Translations under genes and position numbers: made by a program
Shown here: one piece after another, positions 10,519 through 21,229 of the stretch
Layout of the letters: each line of letters begins with the position of its first letter
How positions within the stretch are numbered: position 1 is the stretch's first letter
Notes under the pieces: model-generated
Seen by the model: the letters and a program-made list of their open reading frames with translations, nothing else
What the model was told of the DNA's origin: nothing
Database searches by the model: none
From: Rhizopus sp. PT2906
Lineage: Eukaryota; Mucoromycota; Mucoromycetes; Mucorales; Rhizopodaceae
Assembly (NCBI GenBank): GCA_025529335.1
Contig: JAMYHX010000377.1
Coordinates: 1 to 43,916 of the forward strand
Length of the DNA: 43,916 nucleotides
Direction of reading: 5' to 3'

Positions 10519-11313
10519 TTAAACAGCTCGCTTCACTTCAAAGAAACGTTTAAGATAATAAACTTGCCAAAAGCAAACACTGACCAACAACCCAAGTTGA
10601 GCAATAGACCACCATTTGACTCTGGCATTGGTACTTTCGGCGGCTAGAGAAATATTAATAACACATCATTTCATCACTCACTACACTTACTATCTCTATG
10701 TTGACGTTCTCTGACAACGATATATTCTTGTTGTGCCTTGATATTGAATACACTCTCTGCTAATTCAGATATTTCCTTTTCCAAGGGATCCGTGTTTTCT
10801 ATATGTAAAATGTGTGTTGGTTTAAGTTTAATAATTATATATATTTACCTTTGACGCTTTCATGAATCTTTTGAATATTTTCGTGAACATTAAATCCAAC
10901 CTTTTTATCACTCACAGTTGAGAATTCATTACCAAAGCAGAATGTGTATTTTCCAGCGATATTGGCTGTAAGACTATGTGCGTCAGAAGTTTGCTTTACT
11001 TTGCTAATAATAAAAGCATCATGAGGATCCTTTATCTATAAACATGTTAGTGTGTGTGTGTTTGTGTAGTTGAATGTGTGTACCCAAAAGTCAATATCAT
11101 AGTTTCCACCATCGCCTACCTATCATCGTATGTGTTGGTTATATGTATATATATATTTTTATATATATTTTTTACTTGATAGGAGACAATCAACTTTTCT
11201 CCAACTTCCAAATATTCATAATAACAATCTACTTCTCCTGCTTTAATATTGATGGATAAAGCAATGATGTGTTGAACCAAGAGCAAAACACTTGCCAAGA
11301 CAGTAACAATCAT
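10519..11313 (-). CDS. EMP24: Emp24 / TMED2-type p24 cargo receptor
   Basis: A p24-family membrane protein of COPII/COPI vesicles that selects cargo such as GPI-anchored proteins between ER and Golgi. Five exons (11313-11176, 11119-11084, 11035-10849, 10798-10691, 10643-10519) give 197 residues. In order there is a signal peptide (about 1-19), then a GOLD domain with the paired Cys ('VDCYYEYLE' and 'YTFCFGNEF') and 'VGDGGNYDIDF'. Next comes a coiled-coil segment ending 'EYIVVRERQHR', one transmembrane helix, and a cytosolic tail 'LKRFFEVKRAV' carrying the FF and basic sorting signals. The tail closely resembles the beta-subfamily (Emp24/TMED2) tail, which separates it from Erv25 and the gamma members. 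It converges with the small ORF at 10328-10501. Confidence 0.92.
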
Positions 11314-11761
11314 CCTATTTTAAAGTAAAGGGAAAAGAAAATAAAGGTAAGGCGGTTTTTTAAAAATCCAAATGTCGGCGCCCCTTTTTGCCCAAACCTC
11401 AAATGACGCTTTGCGAAATTCAATTGGCTTTTGCAGTGAAAGATTATATTTTTGATAGTTCCTAAACTTGGTGGGCAAAAGAGTTTTCTAGTATAAGTAA
11501 ATGACACATCATTTTCTCTTCACGACTTTGTAGCAATACAGCCTGTTTGCTACGTGATTTGAAGTCGTAAGGATATGAGGGACATTCTTAACACGTATTA
11601 AGATTGATTTGATAAAGTAGTCTATGGATTTTCAAAAACTGAGAAAAGAATTGATATGTATCATAATATCAAAATGACTTTAATGGAGGGACCATGTTGA
11701 CAAGAGAAAAATAATACCTTGTTGTTTTCAATCTCAGCACATGCACGCCGTGAGCTCGAGA

Positions 11762-11813
<52 letters not shown>

Positions 11814-11831
11814 CCTTGTTCAATAATTAAA
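11314..11831. other. Intergenic region between EMP24 and the deacetylase, with T49 tract
   Basis: No gene is visible. The region is the divergent promoter space for the p24 gene and the deacetylase gene. It ends in an uninterrupted run of 49 T at 11765-11813. Confidence 0.6.
11765..11813. repeat. Homopolymer T49 just upstream of the deacetylase start
   Basis: Forty-nine consecutive T end 18 bases before the ATG at 11832. Poly(dA:dT) tracts exclude nucleosomes and are common in fungal promoters; this one is unusually long and unusually close to the start codon. The exact length may be affected by assembly. Confidence 0.85.
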
Positions 11832-14097
11832 ATGCCTTCAGAGAGTAAAAAGAGAGTTTGCTATTTTTATGATGGTAATTATCTCAATAATATAAACTTG
11901 TTACTGAATATAAATGTGTGTAGCCAACGTGGGTAATTATCATTATGGACCTGGCCATCCTATGCGACCCCATAGAATAAGAATGTGTCATGGTCTAGTG
12001 ATGAACTATGGATTATACAAAAAGATGGAAATATATGTCAGTTACTCAATATTGTATATATGCTGCTTTATTAATCTGTTTGAATTATAGAGAGCGAAAC
12101 CTGCAAACAAATGGGAAATGACCCAATTCCATACAGACGACTATATTGATTTCTTATCGCGTGTTACTCCTGAAAATATGGATCAGTTTCAAAAAGAACA
12201 AGCCAAATGTAAATCAAAAGTTCATTCATTACATGTTATTAATTCTCTATTCTAGTTAACGTGGGTGATGATTCACCCGTATTCGAAGGTTTATTCGAAT
12301 ATTGTGGATTAAGTGCAGGTGGATCCATGGGTAATTTTCAATACACGCACGCTTGCATACTTGTTTATAACATACATACATAGAGGGTGCGGCCAGATTG
12401 AACCGAGGATTGTGTGATATTGCCATCAATTGGGCGGGCGGTCTTCATCATGCAAAAAAGTCTGAAGCTTCCGGCTTTTGTTATGTGAATGATATCGTCT
12501 TGGGTATTCTCGAATTACTTCGATATTATGCTCGTGTGTTATATATCGACATTGATGTGCATCACGGTGATGGTGTTGAAGAAGCATTTTATACAACAGA
12601 TCGTGTCATGACCGTCAGCTTTCATAAATATGGTGAGTTTTTCCCTGGAACGGGTGAACTGAAAGATGTGGGTGTTCAAAAAGGAAAATATTACAGTGTG
12701 AACGTGCCGCTGAGAGATGGTATTGATGACGAAAGCTACCGAACTACCTTTGAACCTGTAAGTTATTATCATATGCTCATCATCACTGGCTGACACGATT
12801 CTACCTATAGGTAATTGAAAAAGTCATGGAGTGGTATAGACCTGCTGCTGTTGTCTTGCAGTGTGGTGGTGATTCACTGAGTGGAGATAAACTTGGTTGC
12901 TTTAATCTTTCAATGAAAGGTAATAACTCTTACATGTCCAAACAATGACTCAATCTTTTATGTAGGGCATGCCAACTGTGTTCGATTCGTAAAGAAATTT
13001 AATTTACCTACTTTGGTATTAGGAGGAGGGGGCTATACGATGAGAAATGTAGCAAGAGCATGGGCTTATGAAACAGGAGTGGTGGTTGGTCAAGAAATTG
13101 GCCCAGAGATGCCATATAATGATTATTATGAATATTTCGGACCTGATTACAAACTTGATGTTCGCCCCAGTAATATGGAAAATCTCAATACACCCGATTA
13201 TTTAGAAAAGATCAAGTAAGTCTACAAAAAAGGTTCATATAAAGGTATTAATGTCCTATATAAAGAACACAAGTATTTGAAAATTTATCTAGAACATTAT
13301 TTGCTCCTAGTGTTCAAATGCAAGGTAAAAAAAAAAAAAAAAAAAAAAAAGCACAAAGAAAATAACAACAATCAAACTTACATATTTGTGCTATTAGAGG
13401 TGCCTCGTGATATGGACATGTCTGAAGATGAGGACGAGCAAGATGCGGATGATCGATACTCACGTAAGTTGAAAAGAATGCCCTAAAGGCATGATATTCA
13501 CACACCTTTTTAGAAAACTTTTGGGATCGTCGTATTGTGCCTGATAATGAATATTATGATTCAGATGAAGGTGAAGCACAAGGCACAACAGAGAATCTCA
13601 AGAGTAGACATGAGAGAAATTATAGAGAGGACAGTCAAGTAGAAAAATCAGGGACAACTACTCCAGAAGCAGTCAATAATGTAAAAATATCACAAGAAGA
13701 AGAAGAGGAACTTGCTGAAGCATTGAGAGAAGAAGAAAAGGAGGCTGACATAAAGACAGAACAGGATATCAATACAGAAGCATTGCTAAATAGCGACACC
13801 AAACCTGATACAGATGTAGAAATGACAGGTAAGTTTAAACATGTTGATACATCCGCCTAATATTGCTGTGTAGACGCTTTTACAAATCCAGTGGATGATC
13901 AGCCTCATATTCCCAAATCAGCAACAGAAAGTGAGGAAGAAGGAGAGGTCAAATCGACGCATAGTCAGTCTCCTCGCTCAAGGTCACCGCATACACAAAG
14001 TGAGATGCATATGTCTGTTGATGACTTTTCTAAAGAGAATGACGTACATCCTTCACCTTATGAAGATGCATTAGAAGACGGCGAAATTGCCGAATAA
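11832..14097 (+). CDS. RPD3: Class I histone deacetylase (Rpd3/HDAC1 type)
   Basis: A zinc-dependent lysine deacetylase, expected to be the catalytic subunit of Sin3-type corepressor complexes. Eleven exons (11832-11874, 11924-12036, 12091-12208, 12256-12330, 12384-12757, 12811-12919, 12966-13215, 13293-13324, 13398-13463, 13514-13828, 13874-14097) close in phase to 572 residues. The catalytic domain shows 'YHYGPGHPMRPHRIRM', the paired active-site His in 'GGLHHAKKSEASGFCYV', metal ligands in 'YIDIDVHHGDGVEEAFY', 'CGGDSLSGDKLGCFNLS' (Gly where Ala is more usual) and the catalytic Tyr loop 'LGGGGYTMRNVARAW'. The tail after about residue 380 is long, acidic and Ser/Pro-rich ('DMSEDEDEQDADD', 'SPRSRSPH'), like Rpd3/HDAC1 tails. 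An A24 tract sits inside intron 8. Rpd3 versus Hos2 is decided mainly on the tail and could be wrong. Confidence 0.92.
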
Positions 14098-14441
14098 ATC
14101 TTGATTTAATCGGGGCTTCTGTTTTACACTATTTTTAATGGTCAATTTCTGCCACAAAAGGCTAAATAGTCGTTGGCCACGAGGGAATAACAAAAAAAAA
14201 AAGCTTAAAATAACCATTCAAAGAAGGGGAGATTGTAAATAAAAAAAAAAAAAAAAAAAAAAGTTGATATGCTTTTTGAAGGGAGATCAAAAGGAGAGAG
14301 AGAAAGAAAAGAAGGAGATGAAGAAGGGGGACAAAGTTTTGAGAGGGAAAAAAACGAACGCATTAAAGTTTATATAATGCTTTATAGTTTACTTGTTCTT
14401 TTTCTCTTTTTCTTTTTATTCATTAAACGCCCTTTATAATC
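14098..14441 (+). promoter_or_regulatory. Intergenic region upstream of the kinase gene
   Basis: No gene is seen. It contains an A22 tract at about 14241-14262, a purine-rich stretch at 14280-14330, and a pyrimidine-rich leader with 'CTTTTTCTCTTTTTCT'-like sequence just before the ATG at 14442. That is typical of a fungal transcription start region. Confidence 0.45.
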
Positions 14442-15793
14442 ATGTCAACAGCTCAACAAAATGAAAAGATGCTTGAAGCACAACAATTGCTGTACAGTAG
14501 GATCGATAATCAATCCATTCAGTTAATATCAGTATTGGGCATTGGTGCGTACGGCATTGTCTATTTGGGAACAAACGTGTATACGGGTCGACAAGTTGCT
14601 GTTAAACTTTTGACACATATGAATATCAGTCGACGAGAGATCGAAGTGCATGCTTATCTATCGGGACATCCCAACATCTTGACGTTTGAAAAAATTGTCA
14701 GAGAAGGCAACAGAGTGTTTATGGTGATCGAATATGCTCCTGAAGGCGATCTGTTCAGTGCCATTACAAAACCAGGAAGGGGCATCGTTGGCAATAATGA
14801 TGCCATAAGATATATATTTTTACAAATTATTGACGCCGTACATTATTGCCACCAGAGCAACATCTTTCACCGCGACTTGAAGCCTGAGAATATCATGTTG
14901 GGATCCAACTGGACAGTGAAGCTGGCAGACTTTGGTTTAGCGACGACGCATCAAGTATCTGATGAGTTCGGCTGTGGTTCGACCTTTTATTTTTCTCCAG
15001 GTAAAAATAGTTGTTCAATGTATTTTTCATTTAATAAACCTTTATTTCAGAATGTCAGGGGGGAAGTTTTCGCAATCATAGCCGTATCAAGGGTTATAGC
15101 ACAGAAAAGAACGATATTTGGAGTCTTGGCGTTATATTAATTAATTTAGTCGCAGGCAGAAATCCATGGAAACAAGCTGATATGCGAAATGCAACCTTTG
15201 CAGCCTATGTTCGCCATCCACGCCACTTTTTCCGCAAGATATTGCCGTGCATCTCTGAAGAACTTGAAGACATACTTTTACGTATATTTTGTCTAAACCC
15301 CGCATTACGTATATCATTACCTGAACTTCGTTATCATATTCTCAGATGCTCTTCTTTTGTTAAACAACAACAACAGCAACAACAACCAAGCTTACAGATC
15401 AGAAAAGTAGCTGAACCATACCACCTTCACTGTAAACAAAAGGCACATAAAAGACGTGCTATTCATATGCAATATTCTGAATCAATTACTCAAACAGTCT
15501 TACAATATGTTGGAAATTACACGGATGAGGATAATGAAACAGTTTATTATAAATCAAGGCTCCATAGTGATCCTTCAGAAAAGAAGCTAGATCAAATGAT
15601 GGATCGTCTTGTTACTGAAAAAGAATATAATTTCAACTCGCCTCGTCACTCTTCAGATACATGCTCAATATCAAGTACGAATACAAGTTATTGCTCTACT
15701 CCAGGAAATAGCACGAGTGGAGGACAAATGAATCCTGTTTTGAAATCAAATCATCATGATTCCATTCTTGATATACGGCAATGTCACTTTTAA
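14442..15793 (+). CDS. Serine/threonine protein kinase, Ran1/Pat1-Sks1-like
   Basis: A cytosolic or nuclear protein kinase. Two exons (14442-15000 and 15051-15793) give 433 residues. The kinase core is complete: the Gly loop 'GIGAYGIVYLG' at about 33-43, 'QVAVKLL' with the ATP Lys, 'HRDLKPENIM' with the catalytic Asp, 'DFGLA', an 'SPEC' version of the APE motif, and 'DIWSLGVILINLVAGRNPW'. The sequence style resembles the fungal Ran1/Pat1, Sks1/Vhs1 and Ksp1 group, which act in nutrient and meiosis control (inference). After the core there is a short Gln run encoded by CAA/CAG, then a Ser/Thr-rich tail without a recognised domain. The exact substrate cannot be told. Confidence 0.85.
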
Positions 15794-16404
15794 AATGATA
15801 TTTTCTGTACGTATTTCAAAAGTACTTTCATTATAGACTCCTAAAACATGATATAATAAACTCTCCCTGTTATTATAAACAGCCTATTTCTTTCTCTTCA
15901 ACACGTTGTTGTGGCTGTTTGTCAATCCTGTTTATCTTTTCTCTCCTTTTGCTTATTTGTTTGTTGTATTCCCCCCTTTTTTTTTTCTCTCTCTGTACGC
16001 GTGCTTCATCTCATTTTCTTGATAAAGGGCCTATTTGGTTGCTCTATTTCTCGTTACGTGTCATGGGCTCAAAGAGAAGGTAGAGTATATACTCTTTTTA
16101 TGGATAAGAGGGACACTGCAAAATCCAAAAAAGGTAATATTCCCTCTAAACTGCAGAATGCTCTTTTGAAGGTTATGAAAAGTGTGCATTGCATAATTCG
16201 ATTTATATCAGAGTGCTACAACTTGGAGTGGGCATAGAATGCTTTAAACAATGAGCTTTGTTAACCACTCTATGAGATATAGTAATGCGTTCTGAATAAA
16301 GTCAATGCACCACAGTACAAAATTATTTGACACTCAGCTATTTGACTTGACATACGCCTCTATCTCTCTCTCTCTAATACAGTCACTCTTTCCTGCGGTT
16401 AAGA
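15794..16404 (+). other. Intergenic region between kinase and TFB4
   Basis: A 108-codon open frame at 15911-16237 is present, but its composition (Cys/Phe/Leu run, then Lys-rich) matches nothing and it lacks splice-linked partners. I treat it as a chance frame. CT-rich tracts near 15940-16000 and 16360-16378 look like transcription start sequence for the downstream gene. Confidence 0.45.
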
Positions 16405-17630
16405 ATGAAAGACGTTTCTACAAGTGAAGGTATTCTGACAGATACCTCATGATGTTTTCTTTTTTTTTTTTTTTTGTTCACTAATATATGCATAAAAAGA
16501 CGATTCAAATCTACTTGTAATCATTCTCGACACAAACCCATTTGCATGGAATGATTCAGCAAAAGCTAAAGTTCCATTATCTTTGGACGATGCTTTAAAT
16601 CAAATCCTTGTCTTTGTTAATGCCCATTTATCACTTAAGCATAATAATAGTGTTGCAGTCATAGCCAGCCATGTTGGACATAGGTTAGTTTAAACACATT
16701 TCAAACTGTTACTTATCATTTATACACACAGCAAGTTTCTGTACCCATTACATGAAGAAATGAGTATGAATGGAAGTAGAAGAGATGCAAATATATATCC
16801 TATATTTCAATTTGTGACAGAACAAGTCGTATCCAACCTTCAAAAGCTATTCAATACAGATACAGACTTTTTAAAAAGAGCTGCAGGATCCATGCCGACA
16901 ATCACAGGAGCCTTATCGATGGCATTATGTTATATCAATCGTATTACTAAATTGGATGATGAAGGATATATTAAACCTAGAATATTGGTATTATCCGTGT
17001 CACCTGATTCAGCCTTTCAATATATCCCATTGATGAATTGTATATTTTCAGCACAGAAAGCAGTAAGTCATTATGAAATCAACATGTCATGATCACTTAT
17101 ATTTTTTTAGAGTATTCCGGTAGATGTATGCAAGATCTATGGAGAAGATAATGCCTTTTTACAACAAGCATCTAATATCACAGGTGGTGTCTATGTTCGA
17201 GTGGATAATGCTCAAGCATTATTGGAATATCTCTTGGTACATGTCTATTTATATTTATAAAATAACATCTAATATCCCTTCTTTAGATGGCATTCCTACC
17301 TGATAGATATTCACGTAACTTCTTGAATCTACCAACACAAGACCAAGTTGATTTTAGAGCAGCTTGCTTTTGTCATAAACAAATTGTTGATATTGGATTT
17401 GTTTGCTCTGTGTGCTTATCAAGTATATATCTCTTTTTTAGCTATTTTCTTTTATTGACCCTCTTTTTTTTTTCTAGTATTCTGTAAATGGTCTCCTGTT
17501 TGTTCTACTTGCAAGTAAGTCTCATACCCTGGTTTCTTAATATATGCTTATTATTTTTTATAGAACCAAATTCGCTTTTAGGCCTATGGCACAGAATAAT
17601 AGCATGAATGGCAGTAAATTAAAAAAATAA
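16405..17630 (+). CDS. TFB4: TFIIH core subunit Tfb4 / p34
   Basis: The p34 subunit of transcription and DNA-repair factor TFIIH, which holds the p44 subunit and the XPD/XPB helicases in the core. Seven exons (16405-16429, 16500-16683, 16732-17062, 17111-17236, 17287-17422, 17478-17514, 17564-17630) give 301 residues. The N-terminal von Willebrand A-like fold starts at 'NLLVIILDTNPFAWND' and includes 'GALSMALCYINRI' and 'ILVLSVSPDSAFQYIPLMN'. The C-terminus has the expected four-Cys zinc module: 'CFCHKQIVDIGFVCSVCLS' followed by 'FCKWSPVCSTCKTKF'. Length matches the family. The first exon is only 25 bases, so the start at 16405 depends on that splice. Confidence 0.92.
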
Positions 17631-17756
17631 TCTAATATAGCATCTTTGGTAGAAGCATTCTATTTTTTGGCCTACTTTTATTGGCTAATAAAATTATTAA
17701 AAAATAGAAGGGGGTGAATTGACGTTTTTATCTTTTTTTTTTCAATTTTTAGTAAA

Positions 17757-18608
17757 ATGAGCCATCAACATGGACCTGGTTGTAATCATGGACACGAAGG
17801 AGGAGAAGGTGGTCAAAGAACTATTCATGTGAATGATGCCAATAAGGCACCACCTCTTTATAAGAACGTTGCCAATTATCTTAAAGACGAGAAAAAGTCT
17901 GGCCTTAAACCAAGACAAGGTGTGCTGAACGGAAAGAGATTTGAATACTTTAAAGGTAATCCAAGGACTATAGTTGGATGAGTATTGATTTCAAACATAG
18001 GAAAGAGAGCTATTGATGCTTTATTAAGAGAAGAATTTAAAAAGATTCCACCCAAAGAAGAAATACCACAGAACCGTGAAGATGCGTATAGAATATTGAA
18101 TGAGTTGGGAAGGCTAGGATTTATCTTGCGCGTGGATAGAGGCGAATCGATGGGTGGAAAAGGTACACCACGCTTGTTACAAGTGAATCCGGTTCAACAA
18201 GTACAAGAAGAAGGATATTACATGTGGATCTGGGAAGGAAGCCAAGTGAGACAATATTTTGGTGCTATTTTACTCGTCATTATCGTATTAGCTGCAGTCC
18301 TTTTCCCTCTTTGGCCAGATTTCTTGAAGTTGGGTGTATGGTATCTTAGTGTGGCCGTACTCGGTTTAATTGGTGTCTTTTTTGGTATTGCTCTCGTTCG
18401 TCTTGTATTATACATTATCACTTTACCCATATTGCCTCGTGGGTTCTGGTTATTTCCCAACTTGTTTGCAGACTGTGGTGTCATTGAAAGTTTTATACCT
18501 TTATACGGATTTGATGAACCAAAGGAAAAGAAGAAGAAGAAGAGCACAAGCAGTAGTAAGAGTAGCGCCAGTACTTCGACTACGGTCACTGAAGAAAAGA
18601 CGGATTGA
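17757..18608 (+). CDS. SEC62: Sec62 protein-translocation subunit
   Basis: An ER membrane subunit that works with Sec61 and Sec63 in post-translational protein import. Two exons (17757-17955 and 18001-18608) give 268 residues. It has a soluble N-terminal domain ('YFKGKRAIDALLREEFKKI'), a hydrophobic helix at about 152-172, a second long hydrophobic segment at about 177-208, and a Lys/Ser-rich cytosolic tail ('PKEKKKKKS') of the type that binds ribosome or Sec63. The extreme N-terminus is unusual: it is rich in His and Gly with one Cys ('SHQHGPGCNHGHEGG') and could bind a metal. It ends 25 bases before the stop of the convergent DGCR6-like gene. Confidence 0.93.
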
Positions 18609-18633
18609 GAAGATTAAATAAATTTTTTATTGG

Positions 18634-19326
18634 TTAAAGCATATCTTGTATAATATAGAGTACTTTTTGTTGTAGTTTAATCTCTTTTGGATCATTGGTT
18701 ATTTTAAAGGATGGAACCTTTAGTTTACTTAGCTCTTGTTGTACATACTTTACTTGCTTATCCATTTCCTTCAAGACGTGTAAATCCATTCTACGTAATT
18801 CTTGACGACATTCTCTTTCAATCTCTTTCATTCCTTCTGGATCCTTTATCCCTATTAATTCCCTTGCAAGATATGAGCATAGATATATATTGTATTTTTG
18901 AATCTATTTACTTTGCAAGCATACTTTGCTTTTGTTGTTCATATCGTTGTTTTATGGATTCTCTATGAGCAAATAACTCTTTCTCTATCTTGTCTTGTCT
19001 TTCTTTACATTGTCTTATTATCTTTAATAGGTCCGTTTCCTTTGCCATAGTGGCTATATGCACTAACACTTCGGGTGTAATACTCTTTATGTCTTCAAAT
19101 GTTTTCTCTGGTTCTTTTGATGATAAATATTCCTTTCTGACTTGTTCAATAACATTCTGGCTAATGTTGGATAAATCTAGATTGGCAAGTGAAGGATCTA
19201 CTTTATCATTTGTTGTTGTTTGTTCTGGTAGTTTGATATCTTGACCCTAATATCGTCAGGATGTCATCACTTGTGAATCTCCTCCTTTCTTACTTTAAAC
19301 AATGACATAAACTGATTCATGTCCAT
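18634..19326 (-). CDS. DGCR6 / gonadal family-like protein
   Basis: The function of the DGCR6/gonadal family is poorly understood. Three exons (19326-19294, 19246-18912, 18862-18634) give 198 residues. The protein is mostly helical and highly charged. The C-terminal 60 residues follow the family pattern: 'RRMDLHVLKEMDKQV', then a Gln/Leu stretch, then 'VPSFKITNDPKEIKLQQ' and a final hydrophobic helix. Human DGCR6 has matching MDQ...LELD...V and VTTNPQE...LQ elements (from memory of the family). The N-terminal half carries 'TPEVLVHIATMAKE' and a coiled coil. The start codon directly follows an A tract, T24 at 19326-19349 on the plus strand. An alternative in-frame ATG lies two codons later. 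Confidence 0.7.
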
Positions 19327-19979
19327 TTTTTTTTTTTTTTTTTTTTTTTGCAAGAAAGACAAATCACTGCACTGATTATCATATCCATTTTTTGAAAAAG
19401 GCGTGGTCGGACTTCAGAGAGTAGTGTGATCCAAAAAAGGAAATCAAATCACTCACTTTTTTGAGATACCTAAAGGAGGGGAATACTACCACACAATAGT
19501 TGTTTTTTTGAGACAGTCATAACCTAGCTGAAGCTGTGGGAGTCAATAATAAATGTGTATTGTTTCAGGAATAAAGTTATATGGGGTATAATGTAGACCA
19601 TTTCAGTTTGTGCTTGATCAGAAAAGAAATCAGGTTAGTGTAGGAGCATGTTGTGAGATGCTCCCTGGTGTCGTTACTCAATTTTGATCGACAAAAATGG
19701 CAGGTAGCATTGACAACCACGTCATTGAAATAGTGTTGGCGAAGATAGACACATACATAAAAAGATTAACTAGAATGAAACACTTTTTGGTGAAATTATA
19801 AAAAGGGGTAAAACTATATGATGATAAAGAGAATACGGCTGCAATGCCTGTGTTGCTTGATCTGATTGATTGACTGCTTTACGGTGCCATTGGTATTCAC
19901 AGGAGTCCGTCCTGATTGTTGTTGCTTTAAAACCGTCGTTACTTCTTATTGTTAAGTAACATTTCCAAAGATGTTATCG
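19327..19979. other. Gene-free stretch with T24 tract
   Basis: No gene seen. It starts with the T24 tract that abuts the DGCR6-like start codon, followed by AT-rich unique sequence. The right end is the 3' flank of the decayed gene at 19980-21229. Confidence 0.5.
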
Positions 19980-21229
19980 TTATACATACACTGTACATTT
20001 TCTGTAACTCGCATATGATTCCGATGGGCTTGATTTGACTTTATTCTTATCTTTAACTTCATCAGCAATTTCATCAAACGATTCAAGTCGTAGTGACCTT
20101 CTTGGTTCCTTGATACAACTGCATATCATTTCTCCATAAAGCACCATTTTTCCATTTTCCATACGATTAGTTGATTTGTAAAGTTGGTTTGTCCCCAATG
20201 TATTGTATAGTAAATAGGCGTCGCCATCCAAATGTCTTCCAAGATGCATATTAGTATTGATGATTTCATCCTTCAAACAATTGCTAGTATATTACATCAA
20301 TTTCAGAGTATCTTCGTCCCTATATATGTAAGTATAAGCGAGTAAGACAAGACGTTAACACTGTACCGCTGACTTTATGTGATATCTATATATCAGAATA
20401 TTTTCATCATATATACCCTGAGAATTCCACCATTACGCGCTCAATTTTGTCCTTGCAACTAAACCCAATACCATCCAGGAGTTTGCGCTGGCTTTCTGAA
20501 AGGCAAAGTATCAATTATTTGTTAGATGGTAAAGCCTATTTTACAAAAAAAAAAAATCATAAACATTTGAATATACATATCATCCTGTCATTTTCTTACC
20601 AAATAAAAGGTAACAAATTTATTGAGGCATTAAAGTACTTGAAGATGAGAACGATATACTCAGCAAAAGGAATATGCTCATTAGAAAGCCACGATTTAAC
20701 ATGACTTGCTAAACTTCGCATGATAATCGCACAGTATGTAGCGTAGGAGTTGGATATATTTTTGTTTATCATCATTATTGCCCATATTAATCTTCATGTC
20801 ATCCATGTGGTCCAATAAGCTATCCAAAATTCTACGCAAGCAGAAGTTTAGAAGGCTAACTGTATTGGCCCTTTTGATCCTCATTATAAATATTTCACTC
20901 AAGCCTAATTTAATAGTATTCGACTCTTCCTGATTCGCAAGTTGTCGACTTCATTGACGTTTTTTGATATCAAAGCTGAATACAACAGAAGAACAATGGA
21001 TACTGCATTGATTCAAGTGACGCTTTCAGTGTGATTAGTTATCATATCTGATGCGGTAGGAGAACGTAAAGTAGAATGTATACTCTACTGCAAGTGTATA
21101 CTATTATCGAGTGCATTACAAAGCTTCCTCGCTGGAATGACGATCGATTACTGCTATCAAATAGTCATTGAGTTTCTTTAAATCATTGTCATTGAATCGC
21201 AGTTTATTCGTTGAGATGGATGGTGCCAT
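19980..21229 (-). pseudogene. Decayed multi-exon gene, second PD-(D/E)XK-like family remnant
   Basis: I do not recognise a named family. Coding-like blocks follow each other on the minus strand. A possible start at 21229 ('MAPSISTNKLRFNDNDLKK') reaches a stop at 21116. A block ends at 20696 ('DMKINMGNNDDKQKYIQLL'), whose continuation is one frame over ('VKSWLSNEHIPFAEYI'). A further block is 'RKLLDGIGFSCKDKIERVMV' with 'EFSG', and the last, near 20276-19980, begins 'DEIINTNMHLGRHLDG'. Plausible introns join some blocks, but at least two frame or stop breaks remain. The 'DGIG...VMVEFSG' segment is an Asp...Glu-x-Ser arrangement like the one in the gene at 1736-3836. The homology is inferred from pattern only. 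Confidence 0.45.

Noticed and set aside
13327..13350. Poly(A) tracts (here, and near 6989 and 14241) as retroposon tails
   Set aside because: They lie inside introns or promoters without target duplications or an adjacent inserted body.
15911..16237. 108-codon frame between the kinase and TFB4
   Set aside because: The first half is a hydrophobic/Cys run from CT-rich DNA and the rest has no domain. It overlaps what looks like leader sequence.
18218..18589. Long minus-strand frame opposite SEC62
   Set aside because: Antisense shadow of an intact conserved gene. The Leu/Phe run comes from the Lys codons of the Sec62 tail.
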